This document shows, piece by piece, positions 14,441 to 24,043 of a stretch of DNA of 64,000 bases. Each line of letters opens with the position of its first letter. The stretch's first letter is position 1. Below the pieces are notes generated by a model. That model was given only the letters and a program-made list of their open reading frames with translations, did no database searches and was not told the DNA's origin. The DNA lies in assembly GCF_030345695.1 (NCBI RefSeq), contig NZ_JAUASV010000002.1:243828-307827 (forward strand), given 5' to 3'. A program made the position numbers and the translations under genes. The DNA is from Galbitalea sp. SE-J8. Lineage in GTDB: Bacteria > Actinomycetota > Actinomycetes > Actinomycetales > Microbacteriaceae.

Positions 14441-15766
14441 GTGGCCGAACCGACGAGACGCGACCTTGCCGCCGAACGGCGTGGCAAGGGCGCTACGAAG
14501 CCGGTGCGTCACGGGCGACTGCGCCCGGCATCCGAATGGCCGGGGATCCTGCGCGTGGTGGCGACCGTGGTGTCCGTGTCGCTCGTCGTCTCGGTGTCGC
14601 TCGCGGCGGTCGTGGTGTGGTCGTTCGGACTCAGAATCGCGAAGAACGCCTTCGAGATCTCGGGCGAGCAGACGCTCCCGAACATCTCGGTCGGCGAGAT
14701 CGACGGGGGCTTCAACCTGCTCGCCGTCGGCGTCGACAACGACCCCAAGCAGGGCAACCGCTACGGCAAGCGCGGCGGAACGCTCAACGACGTGAACATC
14801 CTGCTGCACGTCGCCGCCGACCACCGCTCGGCCACCGCCGTGAGCCTGCCGCGCGACCTCGTCATCCCGCACCCGGCGTGCACCGACCCGGAGACCGGCG
14901 CGGTGTACGCCGCGATGAGCGCGCAGCCGCTCAACGTCGCATACGGACGCGGGGGCATGTCGTGCGTCGTCACGACGATCGAGAAGCTCACCGGCCTCAA
15001 CATCCCGTATGCCGCCCAGCTGTCGTTCGACGCGGTCGTGAAGATGACGGATGCGGTGGGCGGCGTCACCGTCTGCCTCGCCGACCCCATCAAGGACAAG
15101 AAGGCCGACCTCGACCTGCCCGCCGGCATGCAGACCATCTCGGGCCGGAACGCGCTCGGCTTCCTGCGCACGCGCCACGGCGTCGGCGACGGCAGCGACC
15201 TCGCGCGCATCTCGGTCCAGCAGATCTACCTGTCCGCACTCGTGCGCCAGGTGAAGAGCGCCGACACGCTCACGAACCCCGCGAAGCTCTACGCCCTCGC
15301 GGATGCCGCGGCGAGCTCCGTCAAGCTGTCCACCTCGCTCGCGTCACCGGACACGATGGTCGCGATCGCGAAGACGCTGCGCACGATCGACCTGTCGACG
15401 ATGACGTTCATCCAGTACCCGGGGAGCACGGGCGACAAGCGCTACCCGGGCAAGGTCGTGCCGAACGTCGCGGCGGCGACGCAGCTCTTCGCCGCCATCG
15501 AGGCCGACCGCCCGGTCAAGGCATCGTCGATCGGCCGCGGCTCCGAGGAGAGCACGCCGACCCAGGCGCCGACGGATGCGGCCACCGAGTCGCCGAGCCC
15601 GACCGGGACGCCGACGACGAAGCCGACGCACACGCAGACGCCGGCTCCGACGGAGACGCCGACCCCGACGGACACCCCCGCGCCGACGGCGACGAGCGAG
15701 ACCATCTCGAACTCGTTCGGCCAGACCGCCGACCAGCAGACCTGCGCGCGCGGCTACCTCAAGTAG
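14441..15766 (+). CDS. LytR-CpsA-Psr (LCP) family cell-wall ligase
   Basis: 441 aa from GTG 14441 after GGGGGGACC. One membrane helix (about residues 37-60) anchors an extracellular LCP domain (LLAVGVDNDP, TAVSLPRDLVIPHP, SFDAVVKMTDAVGGVTVCLA, LGFLRTRHGVGDGSDLARIS), with the Arg residues that bind the polyprenyl phosphate. LCP proteins transfer secondary polymers (teichoic or arabinogalactan-like glycans) from lipid carriers to peptidoglycan. The C-terminus is a Thr/Pro-rich low-complexity stalk of about 80 residues. A 7-bp hairpin (ACGATGC / GCATCGT, 14390-14409) lies in the leader. Confidence 0.88.
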   Translation: MAEPTRRDLAAERRGKGATKPVRHGRLRPASEWPGILRVVATVVSVSLVVSVSLAAVVVWSFGLRIAKNAFEISGEQTLPNISVGEIDGGFNLLAVGVDNDPKQGNRYGKRGGTLNDVNILLHVAADHRSATAVSLPRDLVIPHPACTDPETGAVYAAMSAQPLNVAYGRGGMSCVVTTIEKLTGLNIPYAAQLSFDAVVKMTDAVGGVTVCLADPIKDKKADLDLPAGMQTISGRNALGFLRTRHGVGDGSDLARISVQQIYLSALVRQVKSADTLTNPAKLYALADAAASSVKLSTSLASPDTMVAIAKTLRTIDLSTMTFIQYPGSTGDKRYPGKVVPNVAAATQLFAAIEADRPVKASSIGRGSEESTPTQAPTDAATESPSPTGTPTTKPTHTQTPAPTETPTPTDTPAPTATSETISNSFGQTADQQTCARGYLK

Positions 15767-15805
15767 CGGACTCGCGCACGCCGCGGGCGCGCGACAGGGG
15801 CGCCG

Positions 15806-16942
15806 TCAGCGCGCGGGATGCCGCAGCGGCGGGTGCTCGCCGACACCGGTGGTGAGGCGCACGAGCGCGAGCACCGCGGAGACGTCGTCGAGCGCCATCC
15901 GCTCGCCGTCCTCGCCGCGCGCGATCTCGGACCGCTCGCGCAGCACCGTCGCGCTCAGCAGCCCGTCGCCGATCTCGAGGTCGGGCCGCGTCTGGCGGGT
16001 GTCGAAGTCGTAGGTCAGGTGCACCTCGGCGGCGCCGGTGGCCCGCCACCAGGCGACCCAGTCGGGATCGGTCACGAGGTGGCCGACGAGCTCCTCGAGC
16101 GCGCGCAGATAGCGTTTCGGCACGCGCTCCAGCGGGCCGCCGCCGATCGTGAACGTGATCGCGTCGACGTCCTCGACGCGGATGCGCGGCAGCGCGCCGT
16201 CGGGCACGGGCGTGGCGGGGGCGAGCGGCGCGCGGGCGCCGCGGAGGTCGCGCACCCGCCCGGTGGCGACCTCGACCTCGACGCGCACGCGCTTGGCCCG
16301 CAGCGCGATCGTCCCCTCGTCGGTCCAGCGGACCGAACGGTCGAGCGTGCGGAACGCGGAGCGCGAGCTGCCGACGACGAACGGCTCGGAGCGCGCGAGC
16401 ACCTCGCCCGCGACGCTCGCGACCGTGAGCCGGGCGCGCCCGAGTCCGTCGTCGGGGAGGTCGACCTCGAGCCGCGTGCGCAGGCCGCCGAGGCCGTCGT
16501 GCCACTCGCCCACCCAGGTGTACGCGTAGTCGGCGGCGCGCACGACATCCATCGCCCGGCCGAGTCCCGCGGTGTCCCAGCCGCGGTGCTCGCCGATCGC
16601 GCGGGCCGCGAGCTCGAGCACGTCGGCGACGTAGAACGCGCGCAGCGGCTCCTCGAGCAGGTGGAACCCCCTCGGCAGCAGCACGGATGCCGTCTCGGCG
16701 CCCCGGTTCGACGGCCGCACGTCCGGGTGCACGACGATCTCGTCCCCGGCCGGCTCCGGATCGAGGTCGAGCTCGATGTCGCGCCCCTCGGCGCGCACGC
16801 CCTCGCGCTCGAGCGCGACGCGGAACGCCTCGCTGACCCGGCGCGACGTGCGCAGGAAGGCGTCGTTCTCCGGCGCGTCGTCCCAGCGCTTGTGCGGGGC
16901 GCCGCGATCCGGCCACACCCACACCCTGGTCAACCGAGGCAC
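15806..16942 (-). CDS. hypothetical protein, about 378 aa
   Basis: The likely start is GTG 16942 (VPRLTRVWVWPD); an ATG at 16960 adds six residues. The protein begins with LTRVWVWPDRGAPHKRWDDA and has no membrane segment or known motif. The middle is beta-rich with charged turns (LRAKRVRVEVEVATGRVRDL), and EVHLTYDFDTRQTRPD is near the end. No family is recognised. Probably cytosolic. It lies 43 bp downstream of, and on the same strand as, the oxidoreductase gene. Confidence 0.65.
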   Translation of the reverse strand: MPRLTRVWVWPDRGAPHKRWDDAPENDAFLRTSRRVSEAFRVALEREGVRAEGRDIELDLDPEPAGDEIVVHPDVRPSNRGAETASVLLPRGFHLLEEPLRAFYVADVLELAARAIGEHRGWDTAGLGRAMDVVRAADYAYTWVGEWHDGLGGLRTRLEVDLPDDGLGRARLTVASVAGEVLARSEPFVVGSSRSAFRTLDRSVRWTDEGTIALRAKRVRVEVEVATGRVRDLRGARAPLAPATPVPDGALPRIRVEDVDAITFTIGGGPLERVPKRYLRALEELVGHLVTDPDWVAWWRATGAAEVHLTYDFDTRQTRPDLEIGDGLLSATVLRERSEIARGEDGERMALDDVSAVLALVRLTTGVGEHPPLRHPAR

Positions 16943-16985
16943 GCGCCCACTCTGGCACATCGTCCCTCCGCGGGCGATGAGCGGG

Positions 16986-18422
16986 TCAGGCCGGCGGCGT
17001 CGCGAACGGCGTGTCGCGGATGCCGAACACGTCGCGCAGCGCGAGGCGCGCCGCGTGCCAGCCGGCCATGCCGTGCACGCCGGGCCCCGGCGCCGCGGAC
17101 GACGACGCGAGGTAGAACCCCGGCAGCGGCGTGCGCCACGGCTCCGCGGCGAGCACCGGCCGGGCGGCGAGCTGGCGGAGCGACACCGCCCCGCCCGTGA
17201 TGTCGCCGCCGACGTCGTTCGGGTTGTCGCGCTCGATGTCGATCGCCGTACGTGCGCTCACCGCGAGCACGAGGTCGCGCACGCCCGGCGCCGCCCGCTC
17301 GAGCGCGGCGAGCACGCGCTCGGTCGGGTCGTCGGGCGATCCGGCCGGCACGTGCAGGTAGGCCCACAGGGTGTGGGCGCCGGCGGGCGCACGGCCCGGG
17401 TCGACGATGCTCGGCTGGGCGACCAGCACGAACGGCCGCTCGGGGATGCGGCCGGCGTGCACCTCCGTCTCGGAGCGGCGCACGCTCGACGCCGAGCCGC
17501 CGAGGTGCACGGTCGGGGCGCTGCGCAGCGCCGCATCGAGCCACGGCACGGCGCCGGCGAGCGCGAGGTCGACCTTGGCGACGCCGGGCGCCCGGCGGAA
17601 CCGGCGCAGCGCGCGGCGATAGCGCTCCGGAATCCGCGGGTCGGCGGCGAGCAGGGCGGGGGAGGTGTCGAGCAGCACCGCTCGGGCCGGCTCCAGGTCC
17701 GCGAGCGACCGCACCTCGGCATCCGTCTCGATCACGCCGCCGTGGGCCGTGAGGTCCGCGGCGAGGGCGTCGGTGATCGCCTGCGACCCGCCGATCGGCA
17801 CCGGCCAGCCTCCGGTGTGTCCGAACAGTGCGAGGCCGATGCCCGCGGCGGTGCCCGCGAGCGACGGCGGCCGGGTCAGGGCGTGCGCGACGACCCCGGA
17901 GAGCAGCGCGGCCGCATCGCCGGAGCCGAGCCCCGGCGCCGTGGCGATCGCCGTGGAGAGCGCGAAGGATGCCGCGGCGGCCGGGTCGCGCGGCACGCGC
18001 AGCAGCGCGTTCTGCGTGAGTGCCGTGACGCCCGCCGCCCGTGCGACGAGGGGCGCGAACGTCGACCGCCAGAACACCCCGTCGCGGCCGAGCGCCGCCA
18101 CGGTGTCGTCGAGCGAGCGGAGCGCGAGCACGGCGCGGCCGTCGTCGAGCACGTGCGCGAACGAGACGTCGGGCACCGCGAACGCGACCCGGTCGGTGAG
18201 GCCCCAGGCGCGGAAGAACGGCGACTGGATCGCGGCCGGATGGATCGCGCTGCACACGTCGTGGCGGAAGCCCGGGAGGGTGAGCTCCCGGGTGCGCGCG
18301 CCGCCGCCGATCGTCGCGTTGCGCTCGAGCACGCGCACCGCGAGGCCCGCGTGGGCTAGGGTGACGGCCGCGGCGAGTCCGTTCGGTCCCGAGCCGACGA
18401 CCACCGCATCCGCTCGCTCCAT
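16986..18422 (-). CDS. phytoene desaturase-like FAD oxidoreductase
   Basis: 478 aa. The Rossmann FAD site is at the N-terminus (VVVGSGPNGLAAAVTLAHAG, then LERNATIGGGARTREL), and the C-terminal FAD motif (GPGVHGMAGWHAARLAL) closes the fold. This is the NAD(P)/FAD-dependent oxidoreductase group of the CrtI/amine-oxidase superfamily. No carotenoid synthesis genes lie nearby, so a carotenoid substrate is not supported; many actinobacteria carry such stand-alone copies of unknown substrate. Confidence 0.85.
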   Translation of the reverse strand: MERADAVVVGSGPNGLAAAVTLAHAGLAVRVLERNATIGGGARTRELTLPGFRHDVCSAIHPAAIQSPFFRAWGLTDRVAFAVPDVSFAHVLDDGRAVLALRSLDDTVAALGRDGVFWRSTFAPLVARAAGVTALTQNALLRVPRDPAAAASFALSTAIATAPGLGSGDAAALLSGVVAHALTRPPSLAGTAAGIGLALFGHTGGWPVPIGGSQAITDALAADLTAHGGVIETDAEVRSLADLEPARAVLLDTSPALLAADPRIPERYRRALRRFRRAPGVAKVDLALAGAVPWLDAALRSAPTVHLGGSASSVRRSETEVHAGRIPERPFVLVAQPSIVDPGRAPAGAHTLWAYLHVPAGSPDDPTERVLAALERAAPGVRDLVLAVSARTAIDIERDNPNDVGGDITGGAVSLRQLAARPVLAAEPWRTPLPGFYLASSSAAPGPGVHGMAGWHAARLALRDVFGIRDTPFATPPA

Positions 18423-18522
18423 GCCGTCACCCTAGGCGGCGGGAGGACGCGCCGGGGCGGGGCCGGAAATGTTCTGCGCGTCGAGATGGTTGCAGGCCGG
18501 GACTTCACGACAGGATGGACCC

Positions 18523-19353
18523 ATGGCAGAGACCGCGATCCCGACGACCCCCGAAGAGCTCCTCGACGTGTTCCACTCCCGCCGGGAGCTCGCGGTCACG
18601 CAGCCGAAGGGCAATCTCGCGCTCGTCGGCACGCAGTGGGTCGACGTCGAGCAGACCATCTACGGCGTGCCCGGCACGTGGGCGCCGCTGCCCGCCGGAC
18701 AGTCCGGGCTGCTGCTGACGGCGACCGCGGCCGACGACATCCTCGTCGACGGGGCGCTCGTCGACGGGGAGGCGGTCGTGCGCGGCAAGGACCACGAGAA
18801 CCCGAGCGAGGTGGTGTTCGGTCCGACGACGACCGGGTTCGTGATCGCGAGCGAGGACGGCCGCTACGCGCTGCGCGTCTGGGACTCCAACTCGGAGGCG
18901 ATCCAGGAGTTCGGCTCGATCGACCGGTTCCCCTACAACCACGACTGGGTCATCACGGGCCGGTTCCGGCCCATCGACGGCGGCGCGACGCTCGGCTTCG
19001 AGCACCTCAAGGACGAGGGCAAGACCCGCGAGATGGTCATCCCGGGCGAGATCACGTTCGCCAAGGACGGCGTCGAGTACAACCTCGCGGCGTTCAAGTC
19101 GGGGCGGGCGCTGCAGCTCGTGTTCGCGGACGCGACGAACGGCGACTCGACCTACAGCGTCGGGCGCTTCCTGTTCGTCGCGCCCAACGCGGACGGCTCG
19201 ATCACCCTCGACTTCAACCGCGCGGTGCTGCCGCCGTGCGCGTTCAGCTACAACTTCAACTGCCCGCTGCCGCCCAAGCAGAACCGCTTCGCCGTGCCGA
19301 TCGAGGCGGGCGAGAAGAACGTGCTGAAGAAGGACGGCTCGCTGCTGCACTGA
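18523..19353 (+). CDS. DUF1684 domain protein
   Basis: 276 aa from ATG 18523. The C-terminal signature of DUF1684 is clear: TNGDSTYSVGRFLFVAPNAD, LDFNRAVLPPCAFSYNFNC and PLPPKQNRFAVPIEAGEK. The family is widespread and probably binds a small molecule or metal through its conserved Cys and Asn residues; no activity is established. No signal peptide, so cytosolic. Stands alone on the plus strand. Confidence 0.85.
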   Translation: MAETAIPTTPEELLDVFHSRRELAVTQPKGNLALVGTQWVDVEQTIYGVPGTWAPLPAGQSGLLLTATAADDILVDGALVDGEAVVRGKDHENPSEVVFGPTTTGFVIASEDGRYALRVWDSNSEAIQEFGSIDRFPYNHDWVITGRFRPIDGGATLGFEHLKDEGKTREMVIPGEITFAKDGVEYNLAAFKSGRALQLVFADATNGDSTYSVGRFLFVAPNADGSITLDFNRAVLPPCAFSYNFNCPLPPKQNRFAVPIEAGEKNVLKKDGSLLH

Positions 19354-19376
19354 CCCCGCGGGAGCCGCCCCGCGCG

Positions 19377-19476
19377 CCGAGAGTTCGGAAATTCAGGAGT
19401 TACGTCGCGGGTGGGTGCCCCGCGCGGCGTGTTGCGCTGAGCGTGCGACGTAACTCCTGAATTTCCGAACTCTCGG
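19377..19476. repeat. 32-bp perfect inverted repeat, 36-nt loop
   Basis: The arms are 19377-19408 (starting CCGAGAGTTCGGAAATTCAG) and 19445-19476, and they are perfect complements. It lies between the DUF1684 stop and the polymerase start. There is no T-run, so it is not a plain terminator. The moderately AT-rich arms stand out from the flanks. It could be a small mobile palindrome. Confidence 0.9.
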
Positions 19477-19538
19477 CCGGGCGGAGGCGGGCGCGGGTGC
19501 GCGGCGCGGGCGTCGGCGGCGCACGGGAGACTGGAGCG

Positions 19539-21203
19539 GTGTTCATCGTGCTCGCCCGTACCGCCGCGGGGGTCGTCGCCCGGCGGCTCGCCGACGACGG
19601 CGCGGACGAGGGCACGGATGCCGTGGCCGACCCCGCCGCGTACGTCGCGCAGTTCGAGCCGCGGCGTCCGCGCTGGGTCTGGGACGACACGCGCCGCTGG
19701 TATCCGGCGCTGCTCGCCGCGGGGGTCCGCGTCGAGCGGTGCGTCGATCTGCGGCTGAGCCACGCGATCCTGCGTGCGTCGCGCCTCACGGCCCGCAGCG
19801 AGCTCGCCCGCGCGGCGCCCGGCCCGTGGGACGCGCTGCCCGCCGAGCCCGAGCCGTCCGTGCCCCGCTCCGATCGGGGCGAGGCGCTGTTCGCGCTCGA
19901 CGAGCCCGCCGTCGACCCCGCGCCCGACCTCGACCCGGTCGCGGAGTGGCGGCTGCAGCGCGCCGCGGTCGCCGGGTCGGGGGAGTCCGGGCGGCTCGGC
20001 CTGCTGCTCGCGGCGGAGAGCGCTGGCGCGCTCGTCGCGTGCGAGCTGCACCACACGGGGCTCCCGTTCGACGTCGAGCGCCACGACGCGACGCTCACCG
20101 AGCTGCTCGGCCCGCGCCCGACCGGCACTCAGCGCCCGGCCCGGCTCGAGGCGCTGAAGGGCGCGATCGACGAAGCGCTCGGCTTCGCGGTCAATCCCGA
20201 CAGCGCGGTCGAGCTGCTCCGGGGGCTGCAGCGCGCCGGCATCCGCGTCGAGTCGACGCGCTCCTGGGAGCTCAAGCGCATCGAGCACCCGGTGATCGCG
20301 CCGCTGCTGGAGTACAAGAAGCGCTCCCGGCTGCTGACCGCGAACGGATGGCGCTGGAGCGACGAGTGGGTCGCCGACGGCCGCTTCCGCGCGGTCTACG
20401 TGCCCGGCGGCGTCGTCACGGGGCGCTGGGCCGCGAGCGGCGGCGGGGCGCTGCAGCTGCCGAAGGAGGTGCGCGGCGCGGTCGTCGCCGATCCGGGCTG
20501 GGCGCTCGTCGTCGCGGACGCCGCCCAGCTCGAGCCGCGCGTGCTCGCGGCGATGAGCGGCGACGCGGGGCTCGCGCGCGCCGGACGCAGCGACCTCTAC
20601 GAGGGCATGGTGGCATCCGGGGCCGTGGACACCCGCGCGCACGCGAAGGTCGCGATGCTCGGAGCGATGTACGGCGCGACGACCGGGCGCAGCGGCGCGC
20701 TGCTGCCCGGGCTCGCGCGCGCCTACCCGCGAGCGATGCGCCTCGTCGACGACGCCGCGCGCGCGGGGGAGCGCGGCGAGACCGTGTCCACGCTGCTCGG
20801 ACGCACCTCGCCGCCGCCCGGCGACGAGTGGCTCGCGGTGCAGCGGCGCGCCGGAGCGGATGCCGCATCCGACGCCCGCGCGCGCTCCTGGGCGCGCTCG
20901 CAGGGCCGCTTCACGCGCAACTTCATCGTGCAGGGCACGGCGGCGGAGTGGGCGCTGAGCTGGATGGGAATCCTGCGCGGCAGGCTCTGGGAGCGCGGCG
21001 CGGGCTCACTCGACGAGCGGCCGCACCTCGTCTTCTTCCTGCACGACGAGGTCGTCGTGCACGCGCCCGAGAACGACGTCGAGGGCGTACTCGCCGACGT
21101 ACGCGACGCCGCCGTAGCGGCCGGCCGCCTGCTGTTCGGGGAGGCGCCGGTCGACTTCCCGGTCACCGCGGTCGCGGTCCGGTCGTACGCCGATGCCAAG
21201 TAG
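19539..21203 (+). CDS. family A DNA polymerase (bifunctional 3'-5' exonuclease/polymerase type)
   Basis: 554 aa from GTG 19539. The polymerase palm is present: motif A as VVADAAQLEPRVLAAMSGD, the O-helix region (AHAKVAMLGAMYGATTG) and motif C as LVFFLHDEVVVHAP. The N-terminal third corresponds to an exonuclease-like domain but lacks an obvious set of metal-binding Asp/Glu, so proofreading is doubtful. This is a stand-alone actinobacterial PolA paralogue with no 5'-nuclease domain. It probably acts in repair. Confidence 0.82.
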   Translation: MFIVLARTAAGVVARRLADDGADEGTDAVADPAAYVAQFEPRRPRWVWDDTRRWYPALLAAGVRVERCVDLRLSHAILRASRLTARSELARAAPGPWDALPAEPEPSVPRSDRGEALFALDEPAVDPAPDLDPVAEWRLQRAAVAGSGESGRLGLLLAAESAGALVACELHHTGLPFDVERHDATLTELLGPRPTGTQRPARLEALKGAIDEALGFAVNPDSAVELLRGLQRAGIRVESTRSWELKRIEHPVIAPLLEYKKRSRLLTANGWRWSDEWVADGRFRAVYVPGGVVTGRWAASGGGALQLPKEVRGAVVADPGWALVVADAAQLEPRVLAAMSGDAGLARAGRSDLYEGMVASGAVDTRAHAKVAMLGAMYGATTGRSGALLPGLARAYPRAMRLVDDAARAGERGETVSTLLGRTSPPPGDEWLAVQRRAGADAASDARARSWARSQGRFTRNFIVQGTAAEWALSWMGILRGRLWERGAGSLDERPHLVFFLHDEVVVHAPENDVEGVLADVRDAAVAAGRLLFGEAPVDFPVTAVAVRSYADAK

Positions 21204-21204
21204 G

Positions 21205-21262
21205 CCTGTCACCGTTCGCTGAGTAGCTCGCGACGAGGGAGCGCGCGTGTCGAAGCGCGTGC
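21205..21262. repeat. possible palindromic intergenic repeat
   Basis: Between convergent genes, the sequence GAGTAGCTCGCGACGAGGGA followed by GCGCGCGTGTCGAAGCGCG resembles short intergenic repeats I have seen in related genomes. No second copy is visible in this window, so the call is weak. Confidence 0.25.
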
Positions 21263-24043
21263 TCACGCGATCGCCGATCGGCCGAGCAGCCCGGCGCGCG
21301 GCGCGCGGGCGGTGAGCCAGACGCCGATCGCGATGGCGAGCGGCACGCCGATCGCGATCGAGCCGAGCGCCGGCCACGGCACGGTGAACACGACGCCGAG
21401 CCCAATCCCGCCGCCGACCGCCTCGCCCGCGGCGAGCGCGGCGAACTCGGCGAACCCGAGAGCGGCGCCGAGCCACGCGCCGAGAAGGCAGATTACGAGC
21501 GTCTGCCAGAAGCCGAAGGCGCGCCGCAGCCCCGGTGACGCTCCGACGGCGGAGAGCACGGCGTCGTCGCGGCGACCGTCCGAACGCGACAGGCCGATCG
21601 CCACGGAGGTCGCGGCGAGCATCACGATGGCGCTGATGACGAGCACGAGCCACTGCCAATCCCCGAATCGGTCGGGGCCGCGCTCGACGGTGAGTTCAGG
21701 AGCGTTCGGAGCGACGCCCGAGACCGCCTTCTGCGCCGCGTCGAGCTGGGCGTCGGTCGGTGGCGCTGCGAGCTGGGCGATCACCATGCGCGGTCCCACC
21801 GTCACACCGAGCGACGTGGCGGTTTCGGGTGTCATGAAGAGCGAGAACGCGCCGGGTCGTTCGATCGGCACGGCGAGCGCGGGCACCGTCGTGGTGCGCA
21901 CCGGGGCGACGTCGGGTATGTCGATGTCCTTCGCGGGATCCCACCAGGCGATCGTCGCGTTCCCCTCGTGCACGTACTGCGGGAACGACGTCACGACGCC
22001 CCCGTCGGCGAGCACGGCGCGGGCCGCCGCGTCGAGCCGTGCTCCGAGCGCGACGGCGATCGCATCCGCATCGCCGACCCACAGGTTGCCGCCGTAGCCG
22101 TCGGTGCTGACGCTCGAGAACGGGTTCGGCTGCTGGCAGCGGTAGTCCGCGGCCGGGTCGTAATGACTCGATCGGGTGTCCCACGGGCACAGGGCGTCCG
22201 GTGCCGGTTCCGCCACGGGCACGAGCGCCGCCGGATCGGGCTGGGTGACGGTCGAGAGGACGACGGTGCTCTGAGGCGTCAGCGCGCTCTCGAGAGCCTG
22301 CACGTACGGCTCCGGACGAAGGGCGCCGGCGTCGTCGAGGTTCTCGTCCCACACCCGCAGATCGACGCCCACCTGATCGGGTGCGAGTCGCGCCTGGTAG
22401 CGCTCGTCCACGCCCTCCTGGCCGCCGGAGATGAGTCCGACGATGAGCACAGACACGAACACCGTCGACATCACGACCGCGATGGCCGGCACCGACCTAC
22501 TCGGATTGCGGGCGGTGTCCCGCGCGGCGAGTCGCAGCGCGAGCGGTCCGCGTCCGACGAGTTGAGCTGCGGTACGGAGGAGCAGCGGCGCGACGACGAT
22601 TCCGGCGATGAGCGCCACCCCCGGTCCGGCGGCGAGCAGAGTGATGACCCATCCGAGCATCTGGTGGTAGTCGGCGACGCGGCTCTCATCCGTCCGCCAC
22701 GCGGTGATGACCGCGAGCAGCACGAGGCCGAGAGCGGTGAGGGCGATCCCGGCGAGGAAGACCACGATCGCGATGACGGGCGTGCGACGGCGAGGAGCGG
22801 GCGGGCGGCTCGTGCCGCGTAGAGTCGCGACGATGTCGATCCGGGTCGACAGGTGCGCCGGCACGAGCGCCGCAGCCCACGCGGCGAGCGCGGCCAGGGC
22901 GGCCAGTAGCGCGAGCTGGAGCACGTCGACGTGGTACCCCGGGAACTGCGTACGGCTGCCGTCGCGCGTGAGGGACATCACGAGCGCCGCGACCGGAAGG
23001 CTGAGCAGAGCCCCCGCCGCAGCACCCGCGATCCCCGTGACGAGGCCGCTCAGCGCGACCACGCGACTCACCGTGCGCCGCTCGGCCCCGACGCTCGAGA
23101 GCACGGCGAACATCCGCTGCTGCTGGCGCGCGCCGACGAGCAGGGCGGATGCCGCGAGCAGGCCGACTTGGAGCAGCGCGAACACGAGCAGGATCGCGAT
23201 CCACGCCCCACCCCATCCGCCGCCGCCGTAGTCCGGGATGGGGGCGACGGAGGGCGGGTCGGTCGCGACCGCTCGCGACAGCGCCGTGATGCCGTAGCCG
23301 TTGAGTGCGAGCACATCCGACCACGCGACCGTGGTGTCGCCGAGCACGAAGTACTGGGTCTGGAACGAGGAGTCGACGGTCGGCGGCCCGTAGGAACGCG
23401 GGAGGAAGATCTCCGTTCCCGCGGTCGGCAGGTGCGAGCTCTGCAGGACGCCGACGACGGTGTAGGTCGCGCCCGTCGGCTGTGTGACCGTGAGCAGGGA
23501 GCCGACGTGCGTACCCAGGCGAGCGAGTGCGCCGGGACTGACCATGATCTCGTCCTCGGATGCAGGTCGTCGTCCGTCGACCAGCGAGTACCGCCCCTCG
23601 AGCTGAGGATCCGCGGCATCGCCCACGACGGCCTCGATTCCGGCGACGCCGGTGGTGGTCTCGACCGTGACCTGTTCGGTGTCGACGCGCGCGAGGCGCC
23701 ATGACGACGGTGCGACCGAGGAGACGTCGCTCACCCACCCGCCCTCGTCACTGTTGTCCGACGAGGCGTAGTCGAAGAGATCGGGGTTCACGGGGGATTG
23801 CACGAGACCGCTGTGCTCGGGGGCTCGGATCTCGAGCACGGCCTGGGTGCCGCCGAGCTCGTTCGCGACCCGCTCGGCGACCGTCGGCGTTCCGCTCGCG
23901 ACGATGGTCGAGAGAGTCCCGACTCCGATCACCGGGATGGCGATGAGCGCGGCGACGAGGAGTGTGCGACCGGGTGCGGCGTGGGCGACGCGCACGGCGA
24001 GGCGCAGCGCGGCGCGGCCCGAGCGCGGGTGCGCCCGGCTCAC
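21263..24043 (-). CDS. FtsX/MacB-type ABC transporter permease
   Basis: 926 aa from GTG 24043, overlapping the ATPase stop (GTGA). An N-terminal helix (TLLVAALIAIPVIGVGTLST) is followed by a large extracellular domain, a membrane block with several helices (about residues 270-500), a second extracellular domain, and a final block (WLVLVISAIVMLAATSVAIG ... LGVVFTVPWPALGSIAIGVP). This doubled FtsX architecture is usual for actinobacterial exporters linked to PadR regulators. It probably exports or works on a membrane-active compound. The substrate is unknown. Confidence 0.85.
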   Translation of the reverse strand: MSRAHPRSGRAALRLAVRVAHAAPGRTLLVAALIAIPVIGVGTLSTIVASGTPTVAERVANELGGTQAVLEIRAPEHSGLVQSPVNPDLFDYASSDNSDEGGWVSDVSSVAPSSWRLARVDTEQVTVETTTGVAGIEAVVGDAADPQLEGRYSLVDGRRPASEDEIMVSPGALARLGTHVGSLLTVTQPTGATYTVVGVLQSSHLPTAGTEIFLPRSYGPPTVDSSFQTQYFVLGDTTVAWSDVLALNGYGITALSRAVATDPPSVAPIPDYGGGGWGGAWIAILLVFALLQVGLLAASALLVGARQQQRMFAVLSSVGAERRTVSRVVALSGLVTGIAGAAAGALLSLPVAALVMSLTRDGSRTQFPGYHVDVLQLALLAALAALAAWAAALVPAHLSTRIDIVATLRGTSRPPAPRRRTPVIAIVVFLAGIALTALGLVLLAVITAWRTDESRVADYHQMLGWVITLLAAGPGVALIAGIVVAPLLLRTAAQLVGRGPLALRLAARDTARNPSRSVPAIAVVMSTVFVSVLIVGLISGGQEGVDERYQARLAPDQVGVDLRVWDENLDDAGALRPEPYVQALESALTPQSTVVLSTVTQPDPAALVPVAEPAPDALCPWDTRSSHYDPAADYRCQQPNPFSSVSTDGYGGNLWVGDADAIAVALGARLDAAARAVLADGGVVTSFPQYVHEGNATIAWWDPAKDIDIPDVAPVRTTTVPALAVPIERPGAFSLFMTPETATSLGVTVGPRMVIAQLAAPPTDAQLDAAQKAVSGVAPNAPELTVERGPDRFGDWQWLVLVISAIVMLAATSVAIGLSRSDGRRDDAVLSAVGASPGLRRAFGFWQTLVICLLGAWLGAALGFAEFAALAAGEAVGGGIGLGVVFTVPWPALGSIAIGVPLAIAIGVWLTARAPRAGLLGRSAIA

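Noticed and set aside
16986..18422. Carotenoid (phytoene) desaturase in a pigment cluster
   Set aside because: The fold fits, but no crtE, crtB or lycopene-processing genes are nearby.
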